Notes: a model not told the origin generated them from the sequence alone. Counted from the stretch's first letter, positions 15,778 to 25,032 are shown. The stretch: 64,000 nt of DNA from Streptomyces monomycini (GCF_022271435.1 NZ_JAFIQY010000022.1:1-64000); one strand, 5' to 3'. Numbers and translations are program-made.

Positions 15778-16449
15778 ATGACCCTGCACTACAGCACCAT
15801 GTCGAGCGCAGCCAAGAAGGCGTACCTCCTGGCCCACCCCACCTGCCCGATCTGCGGGGGCATCACGAACGACATCGACCATGAGCACCCGACCGACCTG
15901 GTGCGCGATGCCCTGTGCCACCGGTGCAACTGCCGGGTCAGCTCCCTGGAAAGGGCGCTGATGATCCCCCCGCGCCTCTTTCAGACGCTGGCCGGAGACC
16001 TGCACCGCGGGTATGCCCGAACCGGCCGCGTGAACCTCGCCCGGTTCACGGATGACCTGGCCTACCTCGGTCTCACCGAGGACGAGTACCGCAACCGCTT
16101 CGCCGCCGTACACGTCCAGCTCGCCCAGCGCTACGTCTACTGGACCGAGGTCACCGCCGAGGGGATGACCCGCCGGACCACCTGGACCAAGACCGGCCCG
16201 CTCCTCGATGAGGCGGAGGCGCAGAAAGTGCTGCACCGGCTGCAGGACCCGGCCAGAGTGCCGCCCCACCTGTACATCGTGCTCACCCTGGAGCCGGACG
16301 ACGGCGTCAACTCACCCTTTCCGCGGGGCCTGGACTACATCCACCACACGCCCGGCGCCATGGAGTACAGCAGGGAGCTACGCCGAGCCGAGGCCGCTGC
16401 CCCGGAAACTGGGCAGGACGGCCCGACGGACGTCGGTCCGTGCCGGTGA
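15778..16449 (+). CDS. Endonuclease VII-like HNH/His-Me nuclease
   Basis: 223 residues from ATG at 15778. Residues about 20-55 carry CPICGGITNDIDHEHPTDLV and ALCHRCNCRVSSLERAL. These are the C-xx-C...DH-H...C-xx-C zinc and catalytic motif of the recombination endonuclease VII (His-Me finger) family, which resolves branched DNA. The remainder is helical with no other domain. It is 41 bases downstream of ku on the same strand and may be co-transcribed. Junction cleavage is inferred from the family. Confidence 0.75.
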   Translation: MTLHYSTMSSAAKKAYLLAHPTCPICGGITNDIDHEHPTDLVRDALCHRCNCRVSSLERALMIPPRLFQTLAGDLHRGYARTGRVNLARFTDDLAYLGLTEDEYRNRFAAVHVQLAQRYVYWTEVTAEGMTRRTTWTKTGPLLDEAEAQKVLHRLQDPARVPPHLYIVLTLEPDDGVNSPFPRGLDYIHHTPGAMEYSRELRRAEAAAPETGQDGPTDVGPCR

Positions 16450-17015
16450 GTACCGGTCTCAGCGCCGCCGTTCCGAGTGCGCTGGACACCGTGTGTGGGC
16501 CCGGCCTGCTGCTCGGACAAGGCCACGGCCGGTACAGCCACTCGTCCCCGAAGGGCCCGTTCGCCGGGAGGCATACCTGACCATTTGCCGCCTTTGGTGG
16601 GCCGAACGCGGGAATCGGGGCAGGTTTCCGCGTCGTTCGGGCGCAGAGTGCGTTGAAGCCCATGTCGCAACGAGGCTGGTGTGGTGCCTATCTCGGTGAG
16701 GAGCGCTCCTTGGGCAGGACGAAACCAGGCAAACCCCGATGTCAGCGCAGGACGGCCGGCACTCTGCGGCATGTGCAGCCTCCCGGGTACGAAGAGCGGG
16801 TCGAGATCCCGCAGCGGTGCACCGCCGACACGGCCGTAGGACATCACCGTCTCGGTGAGGTGGCCACATGCCTCGGATCAAGGTCTGCATGAACTCTCAC
16901 AACCGGGAGCCGACCGGGGCGTGACATGCGAGGCCGGACGAAAACAGATGGGCATCGGAGCGTGCCGCCTCACCGCCCGTCCAGCAGTGCCCGCGCCTCG
17001 CCTCCGTGCCTGCCT
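16450..17015. other. Intergenic, no gene seen
   Basis: Several overlapping frames cover these 565 bases on both strands, but none has a credible start or a protein-like pattern. It may be degraded sequence. No strong terminator was noted. Confidence 0.4.
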
Positions 17016-17348
17016 TCACCCGCTGGACGGTCCGGCAGAGCGCTGCTGGAGGTCCCGGGTGACCTGTACGCGGGTATTCAGGCGCTGCACCCACCAGTTC
17101 TCCGCGTCCTGCTGGTAGGTCGCTGTCGAGGCCCCCGGGGCTGTTTCGATCAGGTGAAGCAGGCTCCAGGCCAGGCCGTAGCAACTGTCGGGCCCGAAGG
17201 CTATGGCCAGTTGCTGCGCCTCCTCATCGGAGACCGGAGCGGTGATGCCTTCGAGGAGACGCTCTGCTCTTTCGATGTCTTCCAGCGCATGGTCCTCGGT
17301 CGGGAGTTTGACGTTGACCAGCTCCTGCACTGCCTGTCGGACCGGCAT
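17016..17348 (-). CDS. Hypothetical protein
   Basis: 110 residues from ATG at 17348, 14 bases after the RAMA-domain gene on the same strand. It is helical and acidic: QELVNVKLPTEDHALEDIE, AERLLEGITAPVSDEEAQQL, CYGLAWSLLHLIETAPG. No family was recognised. It is probably in an operon with the RAMA protein and could be its partner. Confidence 0.6.
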   Translation of the reverse strand: MPVRQAVQELVNVKLPTEDHALEDIERAERLLEGITAPVSDEEAQQLAIAFGPDSCYGLAWSLLHLIETAPGASTATYQQDAENWWVQRLNTRVQVTRDLQQRSAGPSSG

Positions 17349-17362
17349 GTGTCGCGTAGCTC

Positions 17363-17773
17363 CTACTTATCGGTGCGGCGGGCGAGTTCCTGCCGCAGGT
17401 CGTCCAGGGTGCGGCCGTCCTCCAGGTGCCAGAGGGTCCAGCCGTTGATGACATTGCCGGTGACGGCTTCGGCGGCCTTCGAGGGGGAGGCGAAGGGGGT
17501 GGGCTTGCCGTCCACGATGAGTTCACCGTCGGGGGTCACGACCGCGCGTCCGGTGCGGCCGGCGCGGCGCTGGCGGAAGGTAAGGACTGCGCCGGCCGTA
17601 AGGAGCTGTGCCTTCATCAGTCCGGCCAGTGGTCCGCGCGGAACGGCGGGGACAGCCGCGCCCGTCTCCTCGTTGGTGCCGAGGGTGAGGGTGACATGCA
17701 CGGTTTCGTCGCCGGTGGCCTTGGCCAGGTGGGCGAGCACAGACGAGTCGAAGTGAATGCTGAGGGTGGGCAC
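17363..17773 (-). CDS. Stand-alone RAMA-domain protein
   Basis: 136 residues from ATG at 17773. From about residue 55, LLTAGAVLTFRQRRAGRTGR, ELIVDGKPTPFASPSKAA and TGNVINGWTLWHL form a RAMA (DUF4357-like) domain. This domain is usually fused to restriction-modification proteins and thought to recognise modified or target DNA. Residues 1-45 are a beta-rich segment with the SSVLAHLAKATGDETVHVTL pattern. There is no methylase or nuclease domain here, and none in the next genes. It may be a sensor module for a partner elsewhere. The RAMA call is strong; the role is inferred. Confidence 0.7.
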   Translation of the reverse strand: MPTLSIHFDSSVLAHLAKATGDETVHVTLTLGTNEETGAAVPAVPRGPLAGLMKAQLLTAGAVLTFRQRRAGRTGRAVVTPDGELIVDGKPTPFASPSKAAEAVTGNVINGWTLWHLEDGRTLDDLRQELARRTDK

Positions 17774-18000
17774 AGGGCTGTCCTCCCGGTGGGCGGAGCG
17801 CGGTCAGGCGGGTCGAGTCGATGCCGCGCCCCCAGACCTTAGTACGACTTTCCTGGACAGCGGTTCAGCAGAGTTCGGCCCTGCCTTTTGTCGGCGAGGG
17901 AGCGGCGAACTGGGGACCCGTGGGGCGCTCGTGAGGGGCATGCGATAAGTTCTCCTGCGTCGATGAGAATCGAAGGGGAAATAAGGCGTGGGAGAGGTCG
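17774..18000. other. Divergent promoter region
   Basis: This spacer separates the minus-strand RAMA gene from the plus-strand zeta gene. An AT-richer patch (GATAAGTTCTCC at about 17944) and GGGAGAGG just before the TTG at 18001 are visible. No operator-like dyad was found. Confidence 0.35.
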
Positions 18001-19851
18001 TTGCGTGAACTGGATGCGGTGCCAGCCGTGCTGACGGAAGTGGAGCACCAAGGCATCCTCTCGACCGTCATCCTGCCGGTGTACACGAAAGGCGCCGTCG
18101 TCCAGGAACGGCCCGTAGTGGTCTTCGTCGCCGGTCCGCCGGGGGCCGGCAAGTCCGCCGTCGCCGATCTGGTGCACGAGGTGCTGGCCCGGCGCGGTGG
18201 CGCGGTGCGCATCGGCAGTGACCTGTACAAGCCGCTGCATCCGGCCTATGCGGCGCTGCTGGCCGCCGACGACCGGCGGGCTGGGGTCGCGGTGCGTACG
18301 GACACCCGCCGCTGGCAGGAAGGCGTGGAGGCCTACGTACGGCGCCACCGGCTGGACGCCGTGGTGGAAACCGCGCTGGCCGATGCGGACAGCTTTCGTG
18401 CCGCGGCCGCGGCCTACCGGGCGGCGGGGCACCGCATCGAGGTCGCGGTGCTGGCCGTGCCGGAGGCGGTCAGTCAGCTCAGCGTGCTGGAGCGCTACCT
18501 GGGCCAGGTCGAAGCCGCCGGCGCGGGACGGTATGTGTCCTTCGGCAACCACGACCTGTGCAGCCGCGCCCTGCTGGGCACTCTTCGCGTCATCGAGGCC
18601 GAGGGCCTGGCGGACCGCATCACCGTCTTCCGCCGCGATCGTGGAGTGCTGGCCAGCACCGAGCTGAACGGTGCGGCACGCGGTGGTGAAGGGACTGTGG
18701 CGGCGGTGGCCGCGGAGCGGTTACGGCCCTGGACCGCGCGCGAGACGCAGTGCTTTCGCCAGGCGATGTCCGGAGCCCAGCAGCGGGTGCACCCCGCACG
18801 GATCTCCCGCGAGCGGCACCTGGCGGTGGCGCAGGGCATCGAGCGGGCCTTCGCCCTGTCCGAGCCGATGCGCCGGATCGCCCAGATCCGCGAGGAGCCG
18901 CCGGGCGTCGACTACCACCGCCTGTCCCACGACGAACACCACTGGATCTTCAACGAGCTGATCGTCCCGGGCTACCTCGGCGACATCGTTCCCCAGGAGC
19001 AGCCCGTCGTCGTGTATGTGATGGGCCAGCCGGGCGCGGGCAAGACCGAGGCCGCCAATGTCGTCGAGCACGCTCTGCGGGGCCGGTCTCCGGTGCGGCT
19101 GTCCGGCGACGATCTCAAGGCGATGCATCCGGACTACCACCAGCTGCTGCAGGACAGCCCGCGCGGCGCGGGCGCGGCGATCCGCGCGGATTACCGGGCC
19201 TGGATGGCCGAGTCCGAGGCCTACGTACGCCAACGTCGCGGCGATCTGGTCATCGAGATGGCCCCGGGCAGTCCGGAGGACTTCCTGCGCAGCGCGATCC
19301 CGGCAGCGCAGGCCGGCTACCGCGTCGAGGTCGTGCTGCTGGGGGTGCGCGCGGCCGACAGCCGCCAGGGCACCGCCCACCGCTACGCCCGCGCGCTCCG
19401 GCACGGCCTGCCGGGCCGCTTCACCTCCCGGCACGGACACGACCGCTGCTTCACGGCCCTGACCGACGTCGCCCGGACCGCCGAGAGGCACCCAGCAGTG
19501 GATTCGGTCCTGGTCCTGCGGCGCGACCACACCGCGGTCTACCGCACCGAGCGCCCTGCGAGCGGGACCTCGGCGGGCCCGGGGCGCGCGGCCGCGGCCC
19601 TGGCGACGGAGCGGCAACGGCCCTACACCGCGCGGGAAGCCGCCGGCTTCCTGTCCGTCCACCGCGAGCTGCGGGCCGCTCTGCCGCAGTACCGGGACGA
19701 ACTGGCCGACATCCTGGCCGCGGCCCGGCGGCTGATGCCCGCGCACCTGCAGCCGCCCCGGCTGCCGTACTCGATTGGGCCCGTACGGCTGCCCCTGCCC
19801 GCACCGCGCGCCGAGCGGGCCGCGGATTACCCGGTGGTCAGCCGGGCGTAA
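18001..19851 (+). CDS. Tandem zeta-toxin kinase protein
   Basis: 616 residues from TTG at 18001, with GGGAGAGG six bases upstream. Two complete zeta/PezT-like P-loop kinase domains are joined. Domain 1 has Walker A GPPGAGKS (45-52) and the acidic loop GSDLYKPLHPAY. Domain 2 has Walker A GQPGAGKT (342-349) and SGDDLKAMHPDYHQLL. Both keep the HP motif and the downstream acidic/arginine features. Zeta toxins phosphorylate UDP-N-acetylglucosamine or related nucleotide sugars, blocking wall synthesis. Single-domain proteins of 250-300 residues are usual, so this is a fusion or duplication. The small convergent gene at its 3' end is a candidate antitoxin. Confidence 0.85.
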   Translation: MRELDAVPAVLTEVEHQGILSTVILPVYTKGAVVQERPVVVFVAGPPGAGKSAVADLVHEVLARRGGAVRIGSDLYKPLHPAYAALLAADDRRAGVAVRTDTRRWQEGVEAYVRRHRLDAVVETALADADSFRAAAAAYRAAGHRIEVAVLAVPEAVSQLSVLERYLGQVEAAGAGRYVSFGNHDLCSRALLGTLRVIEAEGLADRITVFRRDRGVLASTELNGAARGGEGTVAAVAAERLRPWTARETQCFRQAMSGAQQRVHPARISRERHLAVAQGIERAFALSEPMRRIAQIREEPPGVDYHRLSHDEHHWIFNELIVPGYLGDIVPQEQPVVVYVMGQPGAGKTEAANVVEHALRGRSPVRLSGDDLKAMHPDYHQLLQDSPRGAGAAIRADYRAWMAESEAYVRQRRGDLVIEMAPGSPEDFLRSAIPAAQAGYRVEVVLLGVRAADSRQGTAHRYARALRHGLPGRFTSRHGHDRCFTALTDVARTAERHPAVDSVLVLRRDHTAVYRTERPASGTSAGPGRAAAALATERQRPYTAREAAGFLSVHRELRAALPQYRDELADILAAARRLMPAHLQPPRLPYSIGPVRLPLPAPRAERAADYPVVSRA

Positions 19852-20171
19852 AGTGCCGCATAGCGTGCCGCGACCTGCTCCACCTCGGCCGGGCCGAGGT
19901 CTGCTGACCGCAGCCGCTGCTGGTCGGCGATGCAGGCCCGCTGGCCTTCCATCAGCTCCTGCAAGTGGGCTTCGTCCGGGTCCGCGGACCGGCGCTCGGC
20001 CAGGATCCGCTCGGTGTACAGGGCGATCACCTGGCGTACGAGGTCCTGCACCGCACCGGCATCGGATGGCTGGGGCTCGCCGCCCGCTGGGCGAGAGCTG
20101 GCTGGGTTCGCGGATTCGTCGGGCACAGGAAGATCACCTTCAACAGCGGGAATGTCCCGGCCATTGTCCAA
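19827..20171 (-). CDS. Small helical protein, candidate zeta antitoxin
   Basis: 114 residues from ATG at 20171. The last 70 residues are a predicted helical hairpin: VIALYTERILAERRSADPDE, LQELMEGQRACIADQQRL, LGPAEVEQVAARYAALYARL. Small helical proteins beside zeta kinases act as epsilon-type antitoxins. Here the gene is convergent and overlaps the zeta gene by 25 bases at the 3' ends, rather than preceding it as in classical epsilon-zeta operons. The overlap would couple expression by antisense pairing. The antitoxin role is inference. Confidence 0.5.
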   Translation of the reverse strand: MDNGRDIPAVEGDLPVPDESANPASSRPAGGEPQPSDAGAVQDLVRQVIALYTERILAERRSADPDEAHLQELMEGQRACIADQQRLRSADLGPAEVEQVAARYAALYARLTTG

Positions 20172-20288
20172 GGCCCGCCTGTCCGTACAGCAGATGCGTC
20201 CTCAGAACGCCCACAAGCTTGGGAGACGGCCTGGGCAGCGGTACCGCCGGTGGCGCTGAATCCGGTCTGCCCGGGCCGCGACGCCCGG

Positions 20289-20965
20289 CTAGCGGGCATG
20301 GGTGACGGTGATGCGCGGGTCGCCGCACCCGGTGGCGGTCTTCTTGATGGCGGCGCGTTCGGCGGTGTCGATGCTCAGACGCCACCGGGTCTTCACGGTG
20401 ACCCAGTCGGCGAGGTAGCGGCAGGTGGCCGAAGCGGCGGGGGCATCCACTCGGCCGGATCGCGGTCGGCTTTGGACTGGTTGGCGCTGTCGTGGACGGC
20501 CAGCAGGGAACGTTCGTCGTCGAGGTCGTTGGCGTACGCCTGGCGCTCGGCCGCGGACCAGGTACGGGCGCCGGAGTCCCACGCCTCGCCGAGGGGCACC
20601 ATGTGGTCGATGTCGACGTCGTCCTTGGTGGTCTGGGTGGTCTCGTCGTACCAGGACCACCAGGTTCCCGTGTTCTTGGTGATCTTGCAGCGGCCGGTCA
20701 CCTCGGGGGCGGCGGTGGCTTCGTGCAGCAGGATCTCGTTGCGGGTGTTGCAGCCGTCACGGTCCTCGTCGATCCAGTGGTTGAACTGCTCGCGGCTGTA
20801 GCCTTCCCGGCTGCCTTCGGCCTGGACGGGCAGGGCAGTAATCAGGCGGGACAGGGGCGCGGTGACCGTCTGCCGCGGCGCTGCCGCCGCTGGGGAGACG
20901 GGCAGGGACAGGGCCATCGCGGGCAGAGCCGCCACAAGGACCAGCGCGGTCCGGAAACGCTTCAT
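20289..20965 (-). pseudogene. Secreted HNH (DUF1524-type) nuclease, frameshifted
   Basis: It starts at ATG 20965 with a signal peptide (KRFRTALVLVAALPAMALSLP...AAA). The catalytic region is intact in frame one: DRDGCNTRNEILLHEA, then VDIDHMVPLGEAWDSGA and AYANDL...DPAEWMPP. The expected C-terminus, SATCRYLADWVTVKTRWRLS, is in another frame. Restoring one G to the five-G run at 20439-20443 (plus strand) rejoins them exactly as in the intact paralogues at 27794 and 28718. So this is either a real pseudogene or a base-calling error. The product would be an extracellular nuclease. Confidence 0.8.
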
Positions 20966-21187
20966 GCCCTCTTGGTATCCGCCCGGCTGGTGCGGTGCCC
21001 GCAGGACGGGAGTCAAGTCACCCGTCCGTGGACCAGACGGCGAGAGACTGTACGAACGCGCGGTCTCGGCCGCCGTGGCGAGCGGTGGCGAGGGGAGCCT
21101 GGGCCGGGTAGCCGGTGGTGGCCGGGACTGGTCCCCGCCAGGTCCGGTGGGCATAGATTGGCGGTCCGTGATCATGAGGGGGTTGCT
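20966..21187. other. Divergent promoter region
   Basis: This region lies between the minus-strand HNH gene and the plus-strand STAND gene. GAGGGGG at 21175-21181 is the ribosome-binding site of the latter. No gene is present. Confidence 0.4.
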
Positions 21188-23881
21188 GTGGCAGGGCGGG
21201 ATCTGAAAGCGCTGTTCGCCTCGAACGACCGCGGGCTCGCCGCGGTCGAGGCGTTCACCAACCGCGGGGCCCAGTGGCAGGCGGTCACCGATGCGCTCAC
21301 CGAGCACCTGCACCACATCAGGGATCCGGGCTTCGACGTCCAGGACCTCGAAGCCCCCCGCCGCAATGTGCTCACCTTCTACGGGGTCGGCGGCATCGGC
21401 AAGACCACCCTGTCCCGCAAGCTCGAAGCCGCCCTCGCTGCCGCCGCCGACGACGACCACCGGCCCGCACAGTGGGACCAGCCGGCCTGGCCCGCACACC
21501 CCAGGCTGCTGCCCGTCCGCATCGACCTCGCCCGCTCCGCCGGCACCGACTTCGAACGCCTCGTGCTCACCGTGCGCCTGGCCCTGGCCGCCGGCGTCGG
21601 GCGCCCGCTGCCCGCCTTCGACCTGGCACTGCGCCGCTACTGGGAGCACCACCACCCCGGCGAACCACTGGAGGAGTACCTGCGCCGCGGCGGCCTGGCC
21701 GGACGGTTCGGCAAGGCGCTGCCGCAGCAGATGCGCTCCGCGCTCGGCGACGCCGCCGCGGCCCTTGCGCTGCCCGGCTCGGTTGCCACTGCGGTCGGGC
21801 AGGTGACCGGGGCGCTGGTGCGGGCCCTGCGCGAGCGCCGCCAGTCCGTGCGGGCCCTGGCCGGCTGCGCCCGCCTGGCCGACCTGCTGGAGACAGAACC
21901 CGACCTGGAGGCGCTGTCGTACTACCCGCACCTGCTGGCCTACGAGCTCGCCCAGCTGCCCGCGGACAAGGCCGTGGTCCCTGTCGTGCTGCTGGACACG
22001 TTCGAGGACACCGGGGACCGTACGCACCGGGACCTGGAGCGGCTGATCCAGCGGGTGGTGTGGCTGATGCCCAACGCCTTCTTCGTCATCACCGGCCGCA
22101 GCCGGCTGCAGTGGGCTGATGCGGCCCTGGAGGGCCAGCTCGACTGGACCGGCCCGCAGGCCTGGCCCGGCCTGGAGGCCGCGGCCGTCCCGCACGCCCG
22201 GACCGCACCAGACGCCGGCCGTACGCGGCAGATGCTGATCGGGGACTTCTCGCCCGAGGACTGCGACGACTACCTCGCCCGCCGCCTCACTCGCGACGAC
22301 GAGCCGCTGATCGGCGCCGAACTGCGGCAGGTCATCACCCGCCGTTCCCATGGCCTGCCCCTGTATCTGGATCTTGCAGTGATGCGGTTCCTGGAGATCC
22401 GCCGCGGCGGCCGGGCTCCTGAGCCGGCGGACTTCGAGTACGACTTCCCCGCCCTGATCGCCCGCACCATCCGCGACCTGACCCCCGATGAACGCCACGT
22501 CCTGCGCTCGGTGAGCCTGCTGGCCGCCTTCGACGTGCCGCTGGCCACTCGCGCCGCCGGCCTGGCCCACGAAGCCGCCGCCGTTCGGCTGAGTGAGAGG
22601 CCGTTCGTGCGCGAGGACGTCTTCGGGCTGTGGCCCTTCCACCTGCACGCCCTGATCCGCTCCACCCTGCGCAGCGCCGACGACCAGACCGACGACGCCT
22701 GGACCGCACGCGACTGGCAGCAGGCCGCTCAGCGGGCCTTCACCGCGCTCGGCGAGCAGTGGGCCACGGGCACGGCCGGGGGCCGGCTGCTGCTGGTCGG
22801 CTGCCTGCGCCAGGGCCTGGTCCTGGCCCGCGACTTCCGCCTCGACCTGGGCTGGCTCTGTGAGGCGGCCTGGCGCTACATCGCCGACTCCGTCTGGGAG
22901 CCCCTCGCCCCGCCCGCCCCGGACAACGGCACCAACACCGCCCTGCAGACGCCGGCCGACGCCCTGGTCGAGACCCTCAGTGCCCTCGCCCGGCGCCAGC
23001 ACGAGCACCGCGAACGTACCGCCGAGCGGCTGTCCGCCGTCATCCGCGCCGGTCTGCTGCCCGCGGACCTGGCCGAGATGGCGGTTTACTACCTGGCCAA
23101 GGCCCAGCGTGACCTCGGCCGCACCGCCGCTTCCCGGACGGGCATGCAGCGCGTCGCCGACGGCGGCGGCCGCCTCGCCCCCGCCGCCCGGCGGGGCCTG
23201 GCCCACCTCGCTCGCCTCGCCGGCGACTTCCCCACCGCCCTCGCCGCCGCCGAACATCTCGGCTGGGAAGGCCGCCACTACCGGGTCGAAGGCGACGTTC
23301 ACTGGCCTCAGGGCGACATGGACCGCGCGGCCGCCGCCTACGCAGCCGCCCGTACGGAGGCTGAAGAGCATGGTGTGGCCGGAGAGCGGGCCACCGCCCA
23401 GGCGCAGCGCGCTTTCGTCCTGGCCTTCACCGACCCCAGCCGGGCCGATGACGAAATCCATCTCGCCGAGCAGCTGCTGACCGGCCTCGACCTGCGGGCC
23501 ACCGCCCTCACCACCAAGATCGCTGTGGTTGTGCGCGCCGCTGGCACCCGTATGGACCTTGACGACCATGCTGCCCGGCTGCGGGCGGACATCCGCCTCG
23601 CCGGGCTGGCCTTCGTCGAAGCCACCCTCGACCTGGCCCTCGCCTTCCACCACGCCGTCGTGAACAACCGCACCGCCCTGGGGGCCGACATCGCCCGGCT
23701 GCGTGAGGCGACCCGGGGCGGCGACTACGCGTACTACGTGGACATCGCGCACTTCATGGCCGATCTCCCGCTCGCCGAACAAGACGCTTCGTCAGCACAG
23801 TGGCTCGATGGCGCACAGACCGCCCGCACCCGCTGGAAAGCCCTGGTCACCGCTCGCCGCGAGCACCTGAACACCCTCTGA
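21188..23881 (+). CDS. STAND-type NTPase with TPR-like C-terminus
   Basis: 897 residues from GTG at 21188 with GAGGGGG upstream. An N-terminal helical segment of about 55 residues precedes Walker A GVGGIGKTTLSRKLE (66-80). VVLLDTFEDTGDR (about 268-280) is Walker B, followed by FFVITGRSRL, an NB-ARC/NACHT sensor-like strand. After a winged-helix-like region (TPDERHVLRSVSLLAAFDVPL), the C-terminal 350 residues are Ala/Leu-rich helical repeats of TPR type. STAND proteins are signalling ATPases and several act as phage sensors. No effector nuclease, TIR or protease domain is evident at the N-terminus, so output is unknown. An unknown gene follows on the same strand. Confidence 0.75.
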   Translation: MAGRDLKALFASNDRGLAAVEAFTNRGAQWQAVTDALTEHLHHIRDPGFDVQDLEAPRRNVLTFYGVGGIGKTTLSRKLEAALAAAADDDHRPAQWDQPAWPAHPRLLPVRIDLARSAGTDFERLVLTVRLALAAGVGRPLPAFDLALRRYWEHHHPGEPLEEYLRRGGLAGRFGKALPQQMRSALGDAAAALALPGSVATAVGQVTGALVRALRERRQSVRALAGCARLADLLETEPDLEALSYYPHLLAYELAQLPADKAVVPVVLLDTFEDTGDRTHRDLERLIQRVVWLMPNAFFVITGRSRLQWADAALEGQLDWTGPQAWPGLEAAAVPHARTAPDAGRTRQMLIGDFSPEDCDDYLARRLTRDDEPLIGAELRQVITRRSHGLPLYLDLAVMRFLEIRRGGRAPEPADFEYDFPALIARTIRDLTPDERHVLRSVSLLAAFDVPLATRAAGLAHEAAAVRLSERPFVREDVFGLWPFHLHALIRSTLRSADDQTDDAWTARDWQQAAQRAFTALGEQWATGTAGGRLLLVGCLRQGLVLARDFRLDLGWLCEAAWRYIADSVWEPLAPPAPDNGTNTALQTPADALVETLSALARRQHEHRERTAERLSAVIRAGLLPADLAEMAVYYLAKAQRDLGRTAASRTGMQRVADGGGRLAPAARRGLAHLARLAGDFPTALAAAEHLGWEGRHYRVEGDVHWPQGDMDRAAAAYAAARTEAEEHGVAGERATAQAQRAFVLAFTDPSRADDEIHLAEQLLTGLDLRATALTTKIAVVVRAAGTRMDLDDHAARLRADIRLAGLAFVEATLDLALAFHHAVVNNRTALGADIARLREATRGGDYAYYVDIAHFMADLPLAEQDASSAQWLDGAQTARTRWKALVTARREHLNTL

Positions 23882-24123
23882 GAAGAGCCCGGCGGCCCGG
23901 CGTGGCGCTCCCCCGTTAAGAGCGCCTTCGCCGCGCCGCCTTGATTTAGCCGAGGGTCTCGACTTGGCTTTGCGTGGGCCCGTGGACGCCCGGCCGCGCG
24001 ATGGAAGAAGCCCCCCAGCTCCTCGCCGAGGACCGGCCAGAAGTCGCACCCCTGTGACCACCGCAGCAGATCTTGGGCAAGCGCGACCGCTGGGGGCCGG
24101 TTCAGCGCGGAAGAGCAGCAACG
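23882..24123. other. Spacer between STAND gene and next gene
   Basis: The sequence GTTAAGAGCGCCTTCGCCGCGCCGCCTTGATTTAGCC follows the stop of the STAND gene, without a long stem. No separate gene is seen. The next gene has AGAGCAGCAACG before its ATG. Confidence 0.35.
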
Positions 24124-25032
24124 ATGAATTGCCCCCCGGCCTTGGCCGCCACCGAAGACCGCCGCCGCAGCACAGGCGAGTCACACCAGGCCCTGTACAC
24201 CCTCCTCGGCGACCACGACCAGCCGCTCACCATTCCCGCGGCCCGCCATGCGGAGCAGGCACGGCTGGAGACCGCGGTCTTCCTCAACGTCTGCAAGCTC
24301 GGCGGCCTGTCGCGGCACCCCCTGGCCATCGTGCGCGTCCGGCCCGAGGAAGACCAGCTCACCCTCCAGCTGCTCGACGAGCCGTACATCATCCGATGCT
24401 GGATCGACTTCCTTCTTCCCCGAACCGCCGCTGACAGCGGCGATCCCCGCGACCGGATCTGCGGCGTGGCCGGGCTGCGCTACCGCCGCGAGGGCTCCAC
24501 CCTGGTCCTCTACCGCCCCGGAACACCGGCCCGCATCCTCCTGACCGGCTTCAACCCGCGCTGGTGGGAACGCATCGCCGACCGCCTCAAGAAGGACTAC
24601 CAGCTGCTCCAGGACCAGCCGGACTGGACACCGGGAGAGCGGGCGGCCTACACCGCCACGGTGGCCTCGGCCCGCGAGCCGGAGCAGCTCTTCTCTCCCC
24701 TGTTCCGCCGTATCCGCGCGACTGCCGGCCCAGGGCCGGTCAACAGCACCGACGCGTGGCAGGCCGTGGGAGGGAGCTTCCGGCTGGAGGCCACCGACGG
24801 CCCGTCCTGCCCCGACCTCATCCGCCTCCTCGGCGACGGTCCCACCGGGCTCGGCTGGCGGGTCGAGCACAAGATGTGCACCTGCCTGTGCGATCACACA
24901 CACGGAACCTGCAACATCGACTTCCGGGATCCCGCAACAGGCAGGGAAGTGCAGTACTCGAACGGCAAATGGGGGCGTACCGCCGACGACCGCCACGCGC
25001 TGGATGAACTGAATGAGACGGCCTTCGTCTGA
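24124..25032 (+). CDS. Unknown protein downstream of STAND NTPase
   Basis: 302 residues from ATG at 24124. It is a mixed alpha/beta protein with a basic middle (WWERIADRLKKDYQLLQDQ) and a cysteine cluster near the C-terminus (CTCLCDHTHGTCNID, about 260-275) that could bind metal. No catalytic family was recognised. It follows the STAND gene by 242 bases on the same strand and is closed by a terminator, so the two may be a functional pair with this gene as effector or sensor. That link rests on position only. Confidence 0.55.
   Translation: MNCPPALAATEDRRRSTGESHQALYTLLGDHDQPLTIPAARHAEQARLETAVFLNVCKLGGLSRHPLAIVRVRPEEDQLTLQLLDEPYIIRCWIDFLLPRTAADSGDPRDRICGVAGLRYRREGSTLVLYRPGTPARILLTGFNPRWWERIADRLKKDYQLLQDQPDWTPGERAAYTATVASAREPEQLFSPLFRRIRATAGPGPVNSTDAWQAVGGSFRLEATDGPSCPDLIRLLGDGPTGLGWRVEHKMCTCLCDHTHGTCNIDFRDPATGREVQYSNGKWGRTADDRHALDELNETAFV

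Noticed and set aside
16459-16890. Minus-strand frame of 143 residues
   Set aside because: Overlaps several equal frames on both strands with no ribosome-binding site or recognisable motif.
20393-23782. 1129-residue minus-strand frame opposite the STAND gene
   Set aside because: It is antisense through the whole STAND CDS and has glycine/valine-rich shadow composition. Only its 3' part overlaps the HNH signal and catalytic region, which I annotated separately.
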